Source of the DNA: Bradyrhizobium sp. DOA9
Lineage (GTDB): Bacteria > Pseudomonadota > Alphaproteobacteria > Rhizobiales > Xanthobacteraceae
Assembly: GCF_000617845.2 (NCBI RefSeq)
Contig: NZ_DF820425.1
Span: forward strand, 1,973,725-2,037,724
DNA: 64,000 nucleotides
Direction of reading: 5' to 3'
Shown here: positions 1 to 8,360 of the stretch, in pieces
Layout: every line of letters begins with the position of its first letter
Position numbering within the stretch: the first letter of the stretch is position 1
Program-made: the position numbers and the translations under genes
The notes under the pieces: model-generated
Seen by the model: only the letters and a program-made list of their open reading frames with translations
What the model was told of the DNA's origin: nothing
Databases searched by the model: none

Positions 1-303
1 TCGACATAGGCGCGAAAGCTCGCGCCATCGATCGGCCCCTCGATGAACCATGGCGCATCGATCCGGTCATGGCGCAGGGCCGCCAGGAAGGTCATGGTTT
101 TCCAGCGGCCGTGGGGAACCCTGGCGTGAAGTCTGTGCCCGCGCGGTGCCCATCCGCGCAGCGGAGCCATATCGGTCCTGGTCCAGGTCTCGTCGATGAA
201 GACCAGCCGCTCAGCTTCGACCTGACCTTGATACTTTGCCCACTGAGCTCGCCGCCGCGCCACGTCGGGTCGATCGCGTTCGCCAGCCGCCACGCTTTTT
301 TTT
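1..303 (-). CDS. IS630-family transposase, catalytic frame (OrfB), partial
   Basis: Reading the minus strand in the third frame from the A8 run (303 down) gives an open frame to the window edge. It contains the IS630 DDE start motif FIDETWTRTDMAPLRGW, where the first catalytic Asp sits, then the conserved GRWKTMTFLAAL and APWFIEGPIDG segments. No start codon is needed if the protein is made by slippage from OrfA: this frame is displaced by +1 (equivalently -2) from OrfA at the A run. The last Asp and Glu of the triad would lie beyond base 1. Either a programmed frameshift or a decayed transposase fits; the homopolymer at the junction favours the first. Confidence 0.75.
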
Positions 304-639
304 GAAGCTGAGCTTCTCGGCATGCACGAAGTCCCACACCGAGTGGTAATCGACCTTCAGGCCGCGTCCGGCAAGCTCGGCCACGAGCCCCCGTATAGTG
401 AAATCGCCGTCCTTGATCCGACGCGACAGCCAGACTGCATGCTCGCCCGAAATCGCCTTCGGCTTGTAGCCGCCTATCTGACTAGGCTCGACGCTGCCGG
501 TCTCATCGACCCGCTTCATCCAGCCAATGGCGGTGCTGATCGCGACCCCAAACTGCTTGGCGGCCCGATTACGGGACATCCCGCCCTCGATCGCGGCCAC
601 GACACGCTTACGAAGATCTAGAGAGTACGGCTTGCCCAT
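211..639 (-). CDS. IS630-family transposase, N-terminal frame (OrfA)
   Basis: This is the DNA-binding half of an IS630/Tc1-type transposase. The chosen start gives MGKPYSLDLRKRVV, followed by a helix-turn-helix region (SRNRAAKQFGVAISTAIGW) and a second HTH-like part, as in IS630 OrfA proteins. The frame continues past the A8 run for about 30 unrelated residues before stopping, so the useful product is the first 110 residues or a fusion made by frameshifting. A longer reading starting at 666 is possible, but its extra nine residues do not look like family sequence. Confidence 0.8.
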   Translation of the reverse strand: MGKPYSLDLRKRVVAAIEGGMSRNRAAKQFGVAISTAIGWMKRVDETGSVEPSQIGGYKPKAISGEHAVWLSRRIKDGDFTIRGLVAELAGRGLKVDYHSVWDFVHAEKLSFKKKRGGWRTRSTRRGAAASSVGKVSRSGRS

Positions 640-752
640 CCATGCTGGCCTCCTTCCAGCAAGCATGGTGAATCAGAAACAAACTGATTTGGGAATCCCA
701 AATCGATTCAGACTAAAGCCATCCCGCTTTAGCGGAGACCCCGTCACCATGG

Positions 753-778
753 CCCTCTCCCCGCTTGCGAGGAGAGGG
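753..778. repeat. Short palindromic repeat, CCTCTCC/GGAGAGG family
   Basis: A hairpin with arms CCCTCTCC (753-760) and GGAGAGGG (771-778) lies just downstream of the stop of the minus-strand binding-protein gene. It matches the core of the larger repeats at 20351, 28813 and 47453. It may help end transcription but has no T run. Confidence 0.55.
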
Positions 779-790
779 AATGGCAAAACC

Positions 791-1963
791 TCACTTCATC
801 TTGCACTTGTCGTGGAAGCGGTCCTGGTCGTTCTCGACGATGGTGGCGACGGTCTTCAGGGCGAGCTGGCCTTCGGAATCCTTGACCACGTCCTGCAGGT
901 AGAAGTTCTGGATCGGAATGTGGTTGTTGCCGAACTTGAACGCGCCGCGCACCGACTTGAAGTTGGCCTTCTCCATCTCGGCCTTCATCGCGTCCTTCTT
1001 GGAGGTGTCGCCCTTCACGGCGACGACGGCGCTGTTGATCAGGTTCGCGGCGTCGTAGGACTGCGCGCCGTAGAAGGTCGGGCGCAGGCCGGGATACTTC
1101 TTGCGGTAGTCGGCGACGAAGCGCTTGTTCTGCTCGTTGGGGAGGTCGTTGACCCATTGCTGCGCGCCGGGCACCCCGAGCGCGTTCTCCTTCTGCAACG
1201 GCAGCGAGAGCTCGTCGATGGTGAAGGCGGTGTAGAGCGGCATCGTGCTCTTCAGCCCGGCCTGCGCATATTGATTGAGGAATTGCACGCCCGCGGCACC
1301 GGGATAGAACACGAAGATCGACGCGGCGCCGGAGGCACGCGCCTTGGAGAGCTCGGCGGAGAAGTCGAGCTGGCTCGGCCACACCGTGTATTCCTCACCC
1401 ACGACCTGCCCCTTGAAGGTGCTCTTGACGCCGGCCAGCATGTCCTTGCCGGCGGCGTAGTTCGGGCCGATCAGGAACACCGATTTGACGCCCTTCTGGT
1501 TCATGTAGGTGCCGACCGCCTGCGGCGTCTGGTCGTTCTGCCACGAGGTCGAGAACACGTAAGGCGAGCACAGCTCGCCGGCGAGCTGCGACGGACCGGC
1601 GTTGGCCGAGATCAGGAAGGTCTGCGAGTCCACCGCGGTCTTGAGCGAGGCCAGGAGCACGTTCGACCAGATGTAGCCGACGATGAAATCGACCTTGTCG
1701 GACTGCACCAGCTTCTCGGTCTTCTGCTTGCCGACGTCGGGCTTCTGGCCGTCGTCCTCGTAGATCACCTCGACCGGCTTGCCGTCCATCTTGCGGCCGA
1801 GATGGTCGAGCGCGAGCTCGAATGAATTGCGCATGTCGTTGCCGATCACGGCGGTTGGACCGCTGAAGGTCGAGACGAAACCGATCTTGATGGTGTCGCC
1901 GGCGGATGCCGGGCCTGCCAGCACAAGCGCCGCTGCGCCCGCCAGCCAGAATGCCGTCCTCAT
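791..1963 (-). CDS. ABC transporter substrate-binding protein, branched-chain amino acid / aromatic acid type
   Basis: A periplasmic type-1 binding protein of 390 residues (Peripla_BP_6/LivJ-like). It has a signal peptide cut near ASAGD (residues 20-23), the opening strand TIKIGFVSTFSGP, and the family's alternating two-lobe pattern up to residue 390. The start is backed by AGGAGGGG eight bases upstream. It has no permease or ATPase neighbours, so it is an orphan binding protein that must use a transporter encoded elsewhere. In Bradyrhizobium and Rhodopseudomonas such proteins often bind aromatic acids as well as amino acids; the nearby P450 and CoA-ligase genes make an aromatic ligand plausible, but this is inference. 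Confidence 0.85.
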   Translation of the reverse strand: MRTAFWLAGAAALVLAGPASAGDTIKIGFVSTFSGPTAVIGNDMRNSFELALDHLGRKMDGKPVEVIYEDDGQKPDVGKQKTEKLVQSDKVDFIVGYIWSNVLLASLKTAVDSQTFLISANAGPSQLAGELCSPYVFSTSWQNDQTPQAVGTYMNQKGVKSVFLIGPNYAAGKDMLAGVKSTFKGQVVGEEYTVWPSQLDFSAELSKARASGAASIFVFYPGAAGVQFLNQYAQAGLKSTMPLYTAFTIDELSLPLQKENALGVPGAQQWVNDLPNEQNKRFVADYRKKYPGLRPTFYGAQSYDAANLINSAVVAVKGDTSKKDAMKAEMEKANFKSVRGAFKFGNNHIPIQNFYLQDVVKDSEGQLALKTVATIVENDQDRFHDKCKMK

Positions 1964-2079
1964 AACAACTCCCCTCCTTATTATCGGTCCCGGAAGCGGG
2001 GTGATCGCCGCGCCAGGCCTGTCTCTATTGAACGCAAAATCCGTCGCGCCGCCAATGGCTCAGCGCCCGCCCCTGCACC

Positions 2080-2113
2080 ATATTTCGCTCCGATCGGAGA
2101 TGGCAAGAAATAT
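2080..2113. promoter_or_regulatory. Nested dyad in the divergent promoter region, possible operator
   Basis: In the 300-base gap between the divergent genes at 1963 (minus) and 2264 (plus), a perfect 12-bp palindrome CTCCGATCGGAG (2088-2099) sits inside an outer inverted repeat ATATTTC (2080-2086) / GAAATAT (2107-2113). It could be an operator for either gene. No regulator is encoded next to it, and nothing else stands out in the gap. Confidence 0.3.
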
Positions 2114-2263
2114 AATTCTACTCAACTCGACGGAGGCTGCGGCGCTTTTTCGCGCCGGATCGATACACCAGGCCTATGCGACGATTGATGACCTCTATTG
2201 GACCGCGGCACCCAATCCGCACTTAAATGAAGAGGCGCAACAGCGAGATTCGAGGGTTCAATC

Positions 2264-3526
2264 ATGGCCGCAACTCCCCATCGCGTCGTCATCGTCGGCG
2301 CCGGCTTCGGCGGGCTGGAGGCGACCTACCGACTTGCGGGCGCCCCGGTGGAGATCACGCTGATCGACCGTCGCAATCACCATCTGTTCCAGCCGCTGCT
2401 CTACCAGGTCGCGACCGCCTCGCTCGCGACCAGCGAGATCGCCTGGCCGATCCGCCATCTCATGCGCGACCGACGCGAGGTGACGACGCTGTTCGCCACG
2501 GTGAGCGGCGTCGATGCCGGGCGGCGCTCCGTGCTCATCGATGACGGCAGCGAGGTGCCTTACGACACGCTGGTGCTGGCCACCGGCGCTCGGCACGCCT
2601 ATTTCGGCCACGACGAATGGGAGGCATGGGCGCCGGGCCTGAAGACGCTGGAGGACGCGACCACCTTGCGCCGGCACATCCTGGTGGCGTTCGAACGCGC
2701 CGAGCGCGAGAACGATCCGGCGAGGCGCGCGGCGCGACTGACCTTCGTGATCGTCGGCGCCGGCCCGACCGGCGTCGAGCTCGCCGGCACCATCGCCGAG
2801 ATGGCGCATCACACCCTGCCCGGCGATTTCCGCAACATCGACACGCACAAGGCGCGCGTGGTGCTGATCGAGGCGGGGCCGCGCGTGCTGGCAGGCTTTC
2901 CCGACGATCTCTCGGCCTATGCGCAGGCCTCGCTGGAGAAGATCGGCGTCGAGGTCGTGCTCGGACAGGCCGTCACCGAGATCAACCGCGAGGGCGTCGT
3001 GTTCGGCGGCAAGCTGCTCGAGGCGAAGACGCGGATCTGGGCGGCCGGCGTGCGCGCCTCCCCCGCCGCCGAGTGGCTGGGCGCGCCGCACGATCGCGCT
3101 GGACGCGTGCTGGTCGAGGCCGACCTGACGATTCCCGGCCATCCCGAGATTTTCGCGATCGGCGACACCGTCAGCATCAATGCCTGGGACGGCAAGCCGG
3201 TGCCCGGCATCGCGCCGGCCGCCAAGCAGCAGGGCCGTCATGTCGCGGAGACCATCATTGCGCGGCTGCGCGGCGCTGCGACCGGCCCGTTCCGCTACAA
3301 GCACGCCGGCAGCCTCGCCCAGATCGGCAAGCGGCTGGCGGTGATCGACTTCGGCAAGGTCAAGCTGCGCGGCGCCATCGCGTGGTGGATCTGGGGCATC
3401 GCCCACATCTACTTCCTGATCGGCCTGCGCCACCGCCTCAGCGTTGCGCTGAGCTGGCTGTGGATCTACGCGCGCGACCAGCGCGCGGCGCGGTTGATCA
3501 CGCAGGGGTCGAGCAAGGTGGTGTGA
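2264..3526 (+). CDS. ndh: Type II NADH:quinone oxidoreductase (NDH-2)
   Basis: A 420-residue, two-dinucleotide-fold flavoprotein that passes electrons from NADH to quinone at the inner face of the membrane without pumping protons. The FAD site is VVIVGAGFGGLEA (residues 8-20), the NADH site is VIVGAGPTGVELAG (about 162-175), and the second FAD motif is IFAIGDT near 300. The quinone-side signature APAAKQQGRH follows. A hydrophobic C-terminal stretch (AIAWWIWGIAHIYFLIGL) is the usual membrane anchor of NDH-2. It is not the reductase of the nearby ferredoxin/P450 pair, since ferredoxin reductases lack this anchor and the KQQG signature. Confidence 0.88.
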   Translation: MAATPHRVVIVGAGFGGLEATYRLAGAPVEITLIDRRNHHLFQPLLYQVATASLATSEIAWPIRHLMRDRREVTTLFATVSGVDAGRRSVLIDDGSEVPYDTLVLATGARHAYFGHDEWEAWAPGLKTLEDATTLRRHILVAFERAERENDPARRAARLTFVIVGAGPTGVELAGTIAEMAHHTLPGDFRNIDTHKARVVLIEAGPRVLAGFPDDLSAYAQASLEKIGVEVVLGQAVTEINREGVVFGGKLLEAKTRIWAAGVRASPAAEWLGAPHDRAGRVLVEADLTIPGHPEIFAIGDTVSINAWDGKPVPGIAPAAKQQGRHVAETIIARLRGAATGPFRYKHAGSLAQIGKRLAVIDFGKVKLRGAIAWWIWGIAHIYFLIGLRHRLSVALSWLWIYARDQRAARLITQGSSKVV

Positions 3527-3532
3527 CGATGC

Positions 3533-3674
3533 TCTCGTGTCCCGGACGCGGCGCGGCATGTCCGGGCGATGCGATGCATCGTCCCGCATGGCGCGACGCA
3601 GAGCCGGGACCCATATTTTGAGCCTCGGCTCTGCGGCGCATCGCTTCGCGCTGCACCGCGTCCGGGGCACGAGA
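3533..3674. repeat. Long imperfect inverted repeat between convergent genes
   Basis: TCTCGTGTCCCGGACGCGG (3533-3551) pairs with CCGCGTCCGGGGCACGAGA (3656-3674), and shorter pairs lie within. It fills the space between the ndh stop and the tannase-homologue stop. The layout is that of a dispersed Bradyrhizobium-type palindromic element; it may also act as a two-way terminator. Confidence 0.6.
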
Positions 3675-3692
3675 CCGCCGATACACAACGAG

Positions 3693-5375
3693 CTACGGCG
3701 CCTTGCAAACGAAATTCGCGGCGTCCTCGCTGTCGCCCTGGCCGGAATACGCGGCGTAGCTCGGATACGGGCAGAGCGGCCGCGTGCGGCCTGGGCTCCA
3801 GGATGCGGGGATTTCCTTGTTGGCGGGACTGGCCGACGCGATGATGCGCTCGGGTGCCTTGCCCTTCTCGACCCAGTCGATCAGCGCGGCCAGCGCATCG
3901 AACTTGTCGAGAGTGACGCCGCCACCGCAATGCGTTTCGCCGGGAATCGTGAACAGGCGCGCGACGATGTCGGCCTGCCCCTGCAGGTTCTTGTTCAGCC
4001 GGTCGTACCAGCGGATGGTGTCGTTCACCGAGAACACCGGATCGGCCTGGCCGTGATAGATCAGCATCTTGCCGCCGGACTTCTGGAGGGATGCGAGCTT
4101 GGGATCATCGACGTCGGGCGGCGTCATGAAGTCCATGGCCGATTCCGTGAAGGTCGCGTCCTTGGCGAAAATCCTCGGTGCGTCCTTGTCGAAGTCATAG
4201 GCCTTCAGGGCCTCGACCAGCTTCTCGTTGCTGCCTTCGACCACGACCGGCGGCGTCGAGAAAATGTAGTTCAGCGACGCTGCACCCATGGTGGCGATGA
4301 TCGGATAGTTATTCCAGGGCGCGATGGGGCTCTCGACCTTCCAGGTGCGCCAATTGCCCGTGCCGACCCCGCCATCGAGGGGCCAGTCGGAATAGAGCGC
4401 CTCACCTTTCGAATTCTTCGGGCCGGCGAGGCTCATCTTCAGGGCGTCGACCTTGGCTTCGGACAAGCAGGCGCTGTTCTGCCCCGGCGCGCAGACCAGG
4501 CTCTTGAGATCGAACGCCTTCTGGCAGGCGGCGAGATTGGCCGTCAGCCCGTCCTTGACGCCGTCGAGCGCATCGCAGGCCTCCGTGATGCGCGAGGACA
4601 CGAGCTGAGCGTCCTCCTTGGTGATGGATTTGCGCAGATCGGGATCAGCTTTCAGGAAGGCCTGCACGTCCCAGGCGTGCTGGATCGCAGCGCGCGGCAG
4701 GTCGAAGCCAGGATTGCCGACGAGGAAGCCGTCGTAATTTTCCGGCATCCGCGACGCCGCCACCATGGCGTGACGCCCGCCGTTGGAACATCCCGCCATA
4801 TAGGAGCGATCCGGCTTGCGCCCGTAATGCAGGGCGATGATCTGCTTCGCGACCGGCGACAGCGTCATGTCGGCGGCATAGCCATAGTCGCGCCGCGCCT
4901 GCGGATCGAGGCCGAACGCCGCGCCGGCCGTCAGACCCAGCGACTTGTTCGCGGGGTCCGAGCCGGAATGACCACTGTCCGACGACAGCACGGCAAAGCC
5001 GCGCGCCAGCGGCACTGTGCCGCCGAAGGCCAAGGCCTCGGGCAGGCTGCCAAGAGCGGGCACGACCACGCCGTCATTGCCGCCATTGACCTGGTGCAGG
5101 AAGCGGCCGTTCCACTCGGCCGGCAATCGCAACTCGAACCCGATCGCATAGGATTTCCCATCGACGCCGGTGCGCTGGTTGGCAAGGCCCGTCACGATGC
5201 AATGTTTGGGCAGACCGCTTCCCGCGTCCTGCGTTTTCGACCCGGTGATCTCGACACCGGAGATGCCGAGCGAAGCGGTGGTGACCGGCGAACAGGCCTC
5301 GCCGTCGGCGCGCGCCAGCGCGGTCGATCCCAAAAGCGCGGCCAGCGCGGCGGTTGACATTAAGCCAGCCCTCAT
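3693..5375 (-). CDS. Secreted tannase / feruloyl esterase family hydrolase
   Basis: A 560-residue alpha/beta hydrolase of the tannase family, which cleaves esters of gallic, ferulic or related phenolic acids. A signal peptide is seen (residues 1-23, ending ALARA). The serine nucleophile lies in AGCSNGGR (Ser197), the acid in HGQADPVF (about Asp445) and the histidine in GETHCGGG (His482). Cys196 and Cys483 sit beside Ser and His, matching the disulfide-linked CS-D-HC motif of this family. Length is normal. The setting near a feruloyl-CoA ligase suggests release of hydroxycinnamates from plant polymers, but the true ester is unknown. Confidence 0.85.
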   Translation of the reverse strand: MRAGLMSTAALAALLGSTALARADGEACSPVTTASLGISGVEITGSKTQDAGSGLPKHCIVTGLANQRTGVDGKSYAIGFELRLPAEWNGRFLHQVNGGNDGVVVPALGSLPEALAFGGTVPLARGFAVLSSDSGHSGSDPANKSLGLTAGAAFGLDPQARRDYGYAADMTLSPVAKQIIALHYGRKPDRSYMAGCSNGGRHAMVAASRMPENYDGFLVGNPGFDLPRAAIQHAWDVQAFLKADPDLRKSITKEDAQLVSSRITEACDALDGVKDGLTANLAACQKAFDLKSLVCAPGQNSACLSEAKVDALKMSLAGPKNSKGEALYSDWPLDGGVGTGNWRTWKVESPIAPWNNYPIIATMGAASLNYIFSTPPVVVEGSNEKLVEALKAYDFDKDAPRIFAKDATFTESAMDFMTPPDVDDPKLASLQKSGGKMLIYHGQADPVFSVNDTIRWYDRLNKNLQGQADIVARLFTIPGETHCGGGVTLDKFDALAALIDWVEKGKAPERIIASASPANKEIPASWSPGRTRPLCPYPSYAAYSGQGDSEDAANFVCKAP

Positions 5376-5407
5376 GGCGGACCCTCCCTATTTAATTATA
5401 TGTTATA

Positions 5408-5436
5408 ATTATTACCCCCATTTCATAGTTTGGCAA
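5408..5436 (-). promoter_or_regulatory. Candidate sigma-70-type promoter for the tannase homologue
   Basis: On the minus strand TTGCCA (5436-5431) and AATAAT (5413-5408) are 17 bases apart, in a markedly AT-rich patch of an otherwise GC-rich region. The predicted start lies about 25-30 bases upstream of the ATG at 5375. A second TATAAT-like stretch lies slightly nearer the gene. Confidence 0.35.
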
Positions 5437-5470
5437 GTGCCGCCGCACGATGTCGGAGGCACAACACCCT

Positions 5471-6685
5471 TTACTTCACCAGTTCGCATCCGCCTTCCGC
5501 CAGCGGGCGGAACGCCTGATCGGCGGGAATGGTCGAGACCAGCTTGTAATAGTCATACGGATATTTCGATTCCTCCGGCTTCTTCACCTCGAACAGATAC
5601 ATCGGATGCACGACGCGACCGTCCTGGCGGATCGTGGTGTCGCCGAACAGCTTGTCCTTGCCCTTGAACTTCTTCATCTCGGGCACGACCCGCTTGGCAT
5701 TGTCGCTGCCGGTGGCAGCGACGGCGTTGAGATAAGCGAGCGTGGAAGCATAGACCCCGGCCTGATTGCCGCTCGGCATCTTGCCGTTCATGCCGGGCCG
5801 CGCGGCAAAGCGCTTGGCGAACGCGCGGGTATCGTCGTTCATGTCCCAGTAGAAGGCTTCCATGAGCTGGAGGCCCTGCGCGACCTTGATGCCCATGCCG
5901 TGGATGTCGTTGATGAAGAGCAGGAAGGCGACGAGCTTCTGGCCGCTCTGCTGGATGCCGAATTCGGCGGCCTGCTTCACCGCATTGATGGTATCGCCGC
6001 CGGCATTGGCAAGCCCGATCACCTGCGCCTTCGAGCTTTGCGCCTGCAACAGGAAGGAGGCGAAATCGGAGGTGCCGAGCGGATGCTTGGAGGAGCCCAG
6101 CACCTTGCCGCCGTGTCCCTCGATGTATTTCTGCGCCTCCGCCTCGATGCCCTTGCCGAGCGCGTAATCGACCGTGAGGAAATACCAGTCCTTGCCGCCG
6201 CGCGACACCATGGCGGCTGCGGTGGTGTTGCCGGTCGCCCAGGCATCGTTGACCCATTGGATGGTATTGGGCGAGCACGCCTTGCCGGTCAGATCAGAGC
6301 TCGCCGTCGATGACGCCAGGAAGGTCATTCGGCTGTCGCGCAAGAGCGCGTTGATGGAGAGGCCGACGGCCGAGTTCGGCACGTCGACGATGGCGTCGAC
6401 GCCTTCGACATCGAGCCATTTGCGCGCGATGGCATTGCCGACATCGGCCTTGTTCTGGTGATCGGCATAGACGATCTCCACCTTGATGCTCTTACCGCCA
6501 CCATTGAAGTCCTCCGCGGCCATGCGCGCGGCCTCGACCGAGCCCATGCCGTTGGTGTCCTGGAAGATGCCGGAGATGTCGTTGAGCACGCCGACGCGCA
6601 CGACATTGTCCGATATCTCGGCGCTCGCCGCGCCGGTCACCAGGCTCGCGGCCAGTGCGAGCGTCCACTTCAGATGCTTCATCAT
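5471..6685 (-). CDS. ABC transporter substrate-binding protein, branched-chain / aromatic acid type
   Basis: A 404-residue periplasmic binding protein of the LivJ-like type-1 fold. The signal peptide ends near GAASAEIS (residues 18-25), the mature protein opens with NVVRVGVLNDISGIF, and two lobes follow. The first two codons are both ATG, and GGGGAGGGA precedes them. It is only distantly similar to the binding protein at 791. No transporter genes adjoin; the next genes downstream are the tannase homologue (same strand) and upstream the ferredoxin/P450 pair. Cargo is probably a small carboxylate; an aromatic acid is a context-based guess. Confidence 0.83.
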   Translation of the reverse strand: MMKHLKWTLALAASLVTGAASAEISDNVVRVGVLNDISGIFQDTNGMGSVEAARMAAEDFNGGGKSIKVEIVYADHQNKADVGNAIARKWLDVEGVDAIVDVPNSAVGLSINALLRDSRMTFLASSTASSDLTGKACSPNTIQWVNDAWATGNTTAAAMVSRGGKDWYFLTVDYALGKGIEAEAQKYIEGHGGKVLGSSKHPLGTSDFASFLLQAQSSKAQVIGLANAGGDTINAVKQAAEFGIQQSGQKLVAFLLFINDIHGMGIKVAQGLQLMEAFYWDMNDDTRAFAKRFAARPGMNGKMPSGNQAGVYASTLAYLNAVAATGSDNAKRVVPEMKKFKGKDKLFGDTTIRQDGRVVHPMYLFEVKKPEESKYPYDYYKLVSTIPADQAFRPLAEGGCELVK

Positions 6686-6732
6686 TCCCTCCCCTGTTTG
6701 TTGGTTGCCGGCCCTCGCCGGCGAATCGAGAA

Positions 6733-7056
6733 TCAGATCTGCCGCTCCGGCAGTCTCAGCACGAGCCCGTCGAGTTGGGACGTCATGGTGATCTGGCAGG
6801 ACAAGCGGCTGTTCGGCCGCCGCTCGGCGGCAGTGCCGTCGAGCAGCGCATCCTCGTCGTCGGCCATCGCCGGCAGGCGCGCGAGCCAGCTCTCATCGAC
6901 ATAGACGTGGCAGGTGGCGCACATCGCGTTGCCGCCGCATTCGGCCAAAATGGCGGCGACGACGTGACGGGTCGCCGCCTGCATGGCGCTCTCGCCGTCT
7001 GAAGTTTCGACGCGGTCGGGCTTGCCGTCGGCATGGATGAAGATGATGTCGGGCAT
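6733..7056 (-). CDS. [2Fe-2S] ferredoxin, palustrisredoxin-type P450 partner
   Basis: A 107-residue adrenodoxin/ISC-type ferredoxin. Cluster ligands are Cys40, Cys46, Cys49 and Cys87, in CGGNAMCATC plus LSCQI, the C-x5-C-x2-C...C pattern. It starts 12 bases after the P450 stop, so both are made from one message. In Rhodopseudomonas palustris the ferredoxin beside CYP199A2 delivers electrons to it; the same role is inferred here. The ATG at 7056 is preferred over the upstream TTG because GGAG lies six bases before it. The flavin reductase that must feed it is not in this window. Confidence 0.9.
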   Translation of the reverse strand: MPDIIFIHADGKPDRVETSDGESAMQAATRHVVAAILAECGGNAMCATCHVYVDESWLARLPAMADDEDALLDGTAAERRPNSRLSCQITMTSQLDGLVLRLPERQI

Positions 7057-7068
7057 CAAGACTCCTCG

Positions 7069-8277
7069 TCAGGCGGGGGTGATGGTGACCGGCAGGCTGT
7101 CGAGCCCGCGCAGCGTGTTGTTGAAACGGCGCTTCGGCTCGCCCGTGATCTCGATCTTCGCGATGCGGCGCGCCAGCGCCGTCAGCATCACCTCGCCTTC
7201 GAGGCGGGCGACGAGCTGGCCGACGCACATGTGGATGCCGGAGCCGAAGCCGACATGGCCGGAGGTGCGGCGGGTGATGTGGTAGCGGTCGGGCTTGTCC
7301 CAGCGCCGCGGATCGCGGTTGGCTGCGGCGAGGAACATCAGCACCTTCTCGCCCTCGCCGATCTTCGCGCCGGACAGCTCGACCTCACGGGTGGTGGTGC
7401 GGAAGAAGGTCTGCACCGGGCTCTCGAAGCGCACCGCCTCTTCGAAGGCCCCGCGCGCCAGCGTGAGATCCTCGCGCAGGCGCTGCCATTGATCGGGAAA
7501 GCGTGCGAGGCAATACACGGCAGCGCCAATGCCGTTGACCGTGGTATCGAGTCCGGCCGAGAGCAGCGAGCGCACCAGCAGCGGCGCTTCGGTGGACGTG
7601 ATGGCACCCTCGTCGACCTGCGCGTGAATGCAGGCGCCGAAGCCGCCGGGTGCCAGATTCGCGCGCTGGCACTGCTCGGCAACATAGGCCTGATGCGGTG
7701 CCGATCGTTCGATCGCCTCCTGGCGCAGCCGGTTGGGTGGACCGAACGCGTTGAACACGACGCCGGCATAGGGGATCAGATGCTCGCGCCCCTCCGGCTT
7801 CAGGCCGAGCGCATCGGGGAAGATCGACAGCGGATAGGCCTCGGCCAGGTCGGTGATCGCGTCGAAGCGGCGCTGGTCGAGCAGGGCGTCGACCCGTTCC
7901 TCGGCCGCCGCGGCAAAACGGTCGCGCACCTGCTTCATCGCCGTCGGCGACAGCACCTTTGACAGAACGGCGCGGGTGCGGGTGTGCGCGGGCGGATCGG
8001 CCTCGAGGATCAGGCTCGGCGGGCGCCACGGCGCTTCCTTCTTGAAGTCGGACAGCCCGACGCCGCGGCTGGAGCAGAAGGTTGCGGGATCGTTCAGCAC
8101 GGCGTAGACCTCGGCATAGCGCGCCACGCCGTAGACGTTCCACTTGTCGAGATAGACCACGGGGCCGGCTTCCCGCAGCAGCTCATGGGCGGGATAGGGG
8201 TCGGCAAAGAAGCTCATGTCGAAGGGATCGACGTCGAGATGCGGGACCCCCGATCCCGCGGAGCCGGATGCGGTCAT
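7069..8277 (-). CDS. Cytochrome P450 of the CYP199A type (para-substituted benzoate demethylase)
   Basis: A 402-residue soluble bacterial P450. The heme loop is FGSGIHMCVGQ with Cys351 as iron ligand, the I-helix acid-alcohol pair lies in SAGLDTTVNG, and the ExxR motif is in FEEAVRFESP. Large blocks such as GPVVYLDKWNVYGVARYAEV and SRGVGLSDFKK agree with my memory of CYP199A2 of R. palustris. Those enzymes O-demethylate 4-methoxybenzoate and oxidise related para-substituted benzoates. It forms an operon with the ferredoxin downstream and is divergent from a MarR regulator 83 bases away. The subfamily call is by recall, not by alignment. Confidence 0.9.
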   Translation of the reverse strand: MTASGSAGSGVPHLDVDPFDMSFFADPYPAHELLREAGPVVYLDKWNVYGVARYAEVYAVLNDPATFCSSRGVGLSDFKKEAPWRPPSLILEADPPAHTRTRAVLSKVLSPTAMKQVRDRFAAAAEERVDALLDQRRFDAITDLAEAYPLSIFPDALGLKPEGREHLIPYAGVVFNAFGPPNRLRQEAIERSAPHQAYVAEQCQRANLAPGGFGACIHAQVDEGAITSTEAPLLVRSLLSAGLDTTVNGIGAAVYCLARFPDQWQRLREDLTLARGAFEEAVRFESPVQTFFRTTTREVELSGAKIGEGEKVLMFLAAANRDPRRWDKPDRYHITRRTSGHVGFGSGIHMCVGQLVARLEGEVMLTALARRIAKIEITGEPKRRFNNTLRGLDSLPVTITPA

Positions 8278-8360
8278 GGAAGACCTCCCTCATTTTGATC
8301 TTGTGAAAGGACGGCGCATGCCCTTAGGTCTTTGCGCCCGCCGCTAATCAGAAACCCGAT

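Larger units (their letters stand above)
1..710 (-). mobile_element. IS630-family insertion sequence, cut by the left window edge
   Basis: Two overlapping transposase frames are read on the minus strand and joined at an A8 run (T8 at 296-303 on the plus strand). The outer boundary is not certain. A 19-bp perfect palindrome with 9-bp arms (GATTTGGGA/TCCCAAATC) lies at 686-704, just upstream of the transposase start, and may be part of the terminal region. A second small dyad (CTAAAGC/GCTTTAG, 713-732) follows. The other end lies outside the window, so the target duplication cannot be checked. Confidence 0.75.

Noticed and set aside
2264..3526. Ferredoxin reductase for the nearby P450
   Set aside because: The C-terminal membrane anchor and KQQG quinone-site signature identify NDH-2 instead.
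2258..3688. 476-codon open frame antisense to ndh
   Set aside because: It is a shadow of the GC-rich ndh gene: Arg/Ala/His-rich, no family motif, and the ndh frame has full NDH-2 signatures.
3537..5357. 606-codon open frame antisense to the tannase homologue
   Set aside because: Low-complexity composition with no domain, while the opposite strand has an intact catalytic triad, a signal peptide and a ribosome site.
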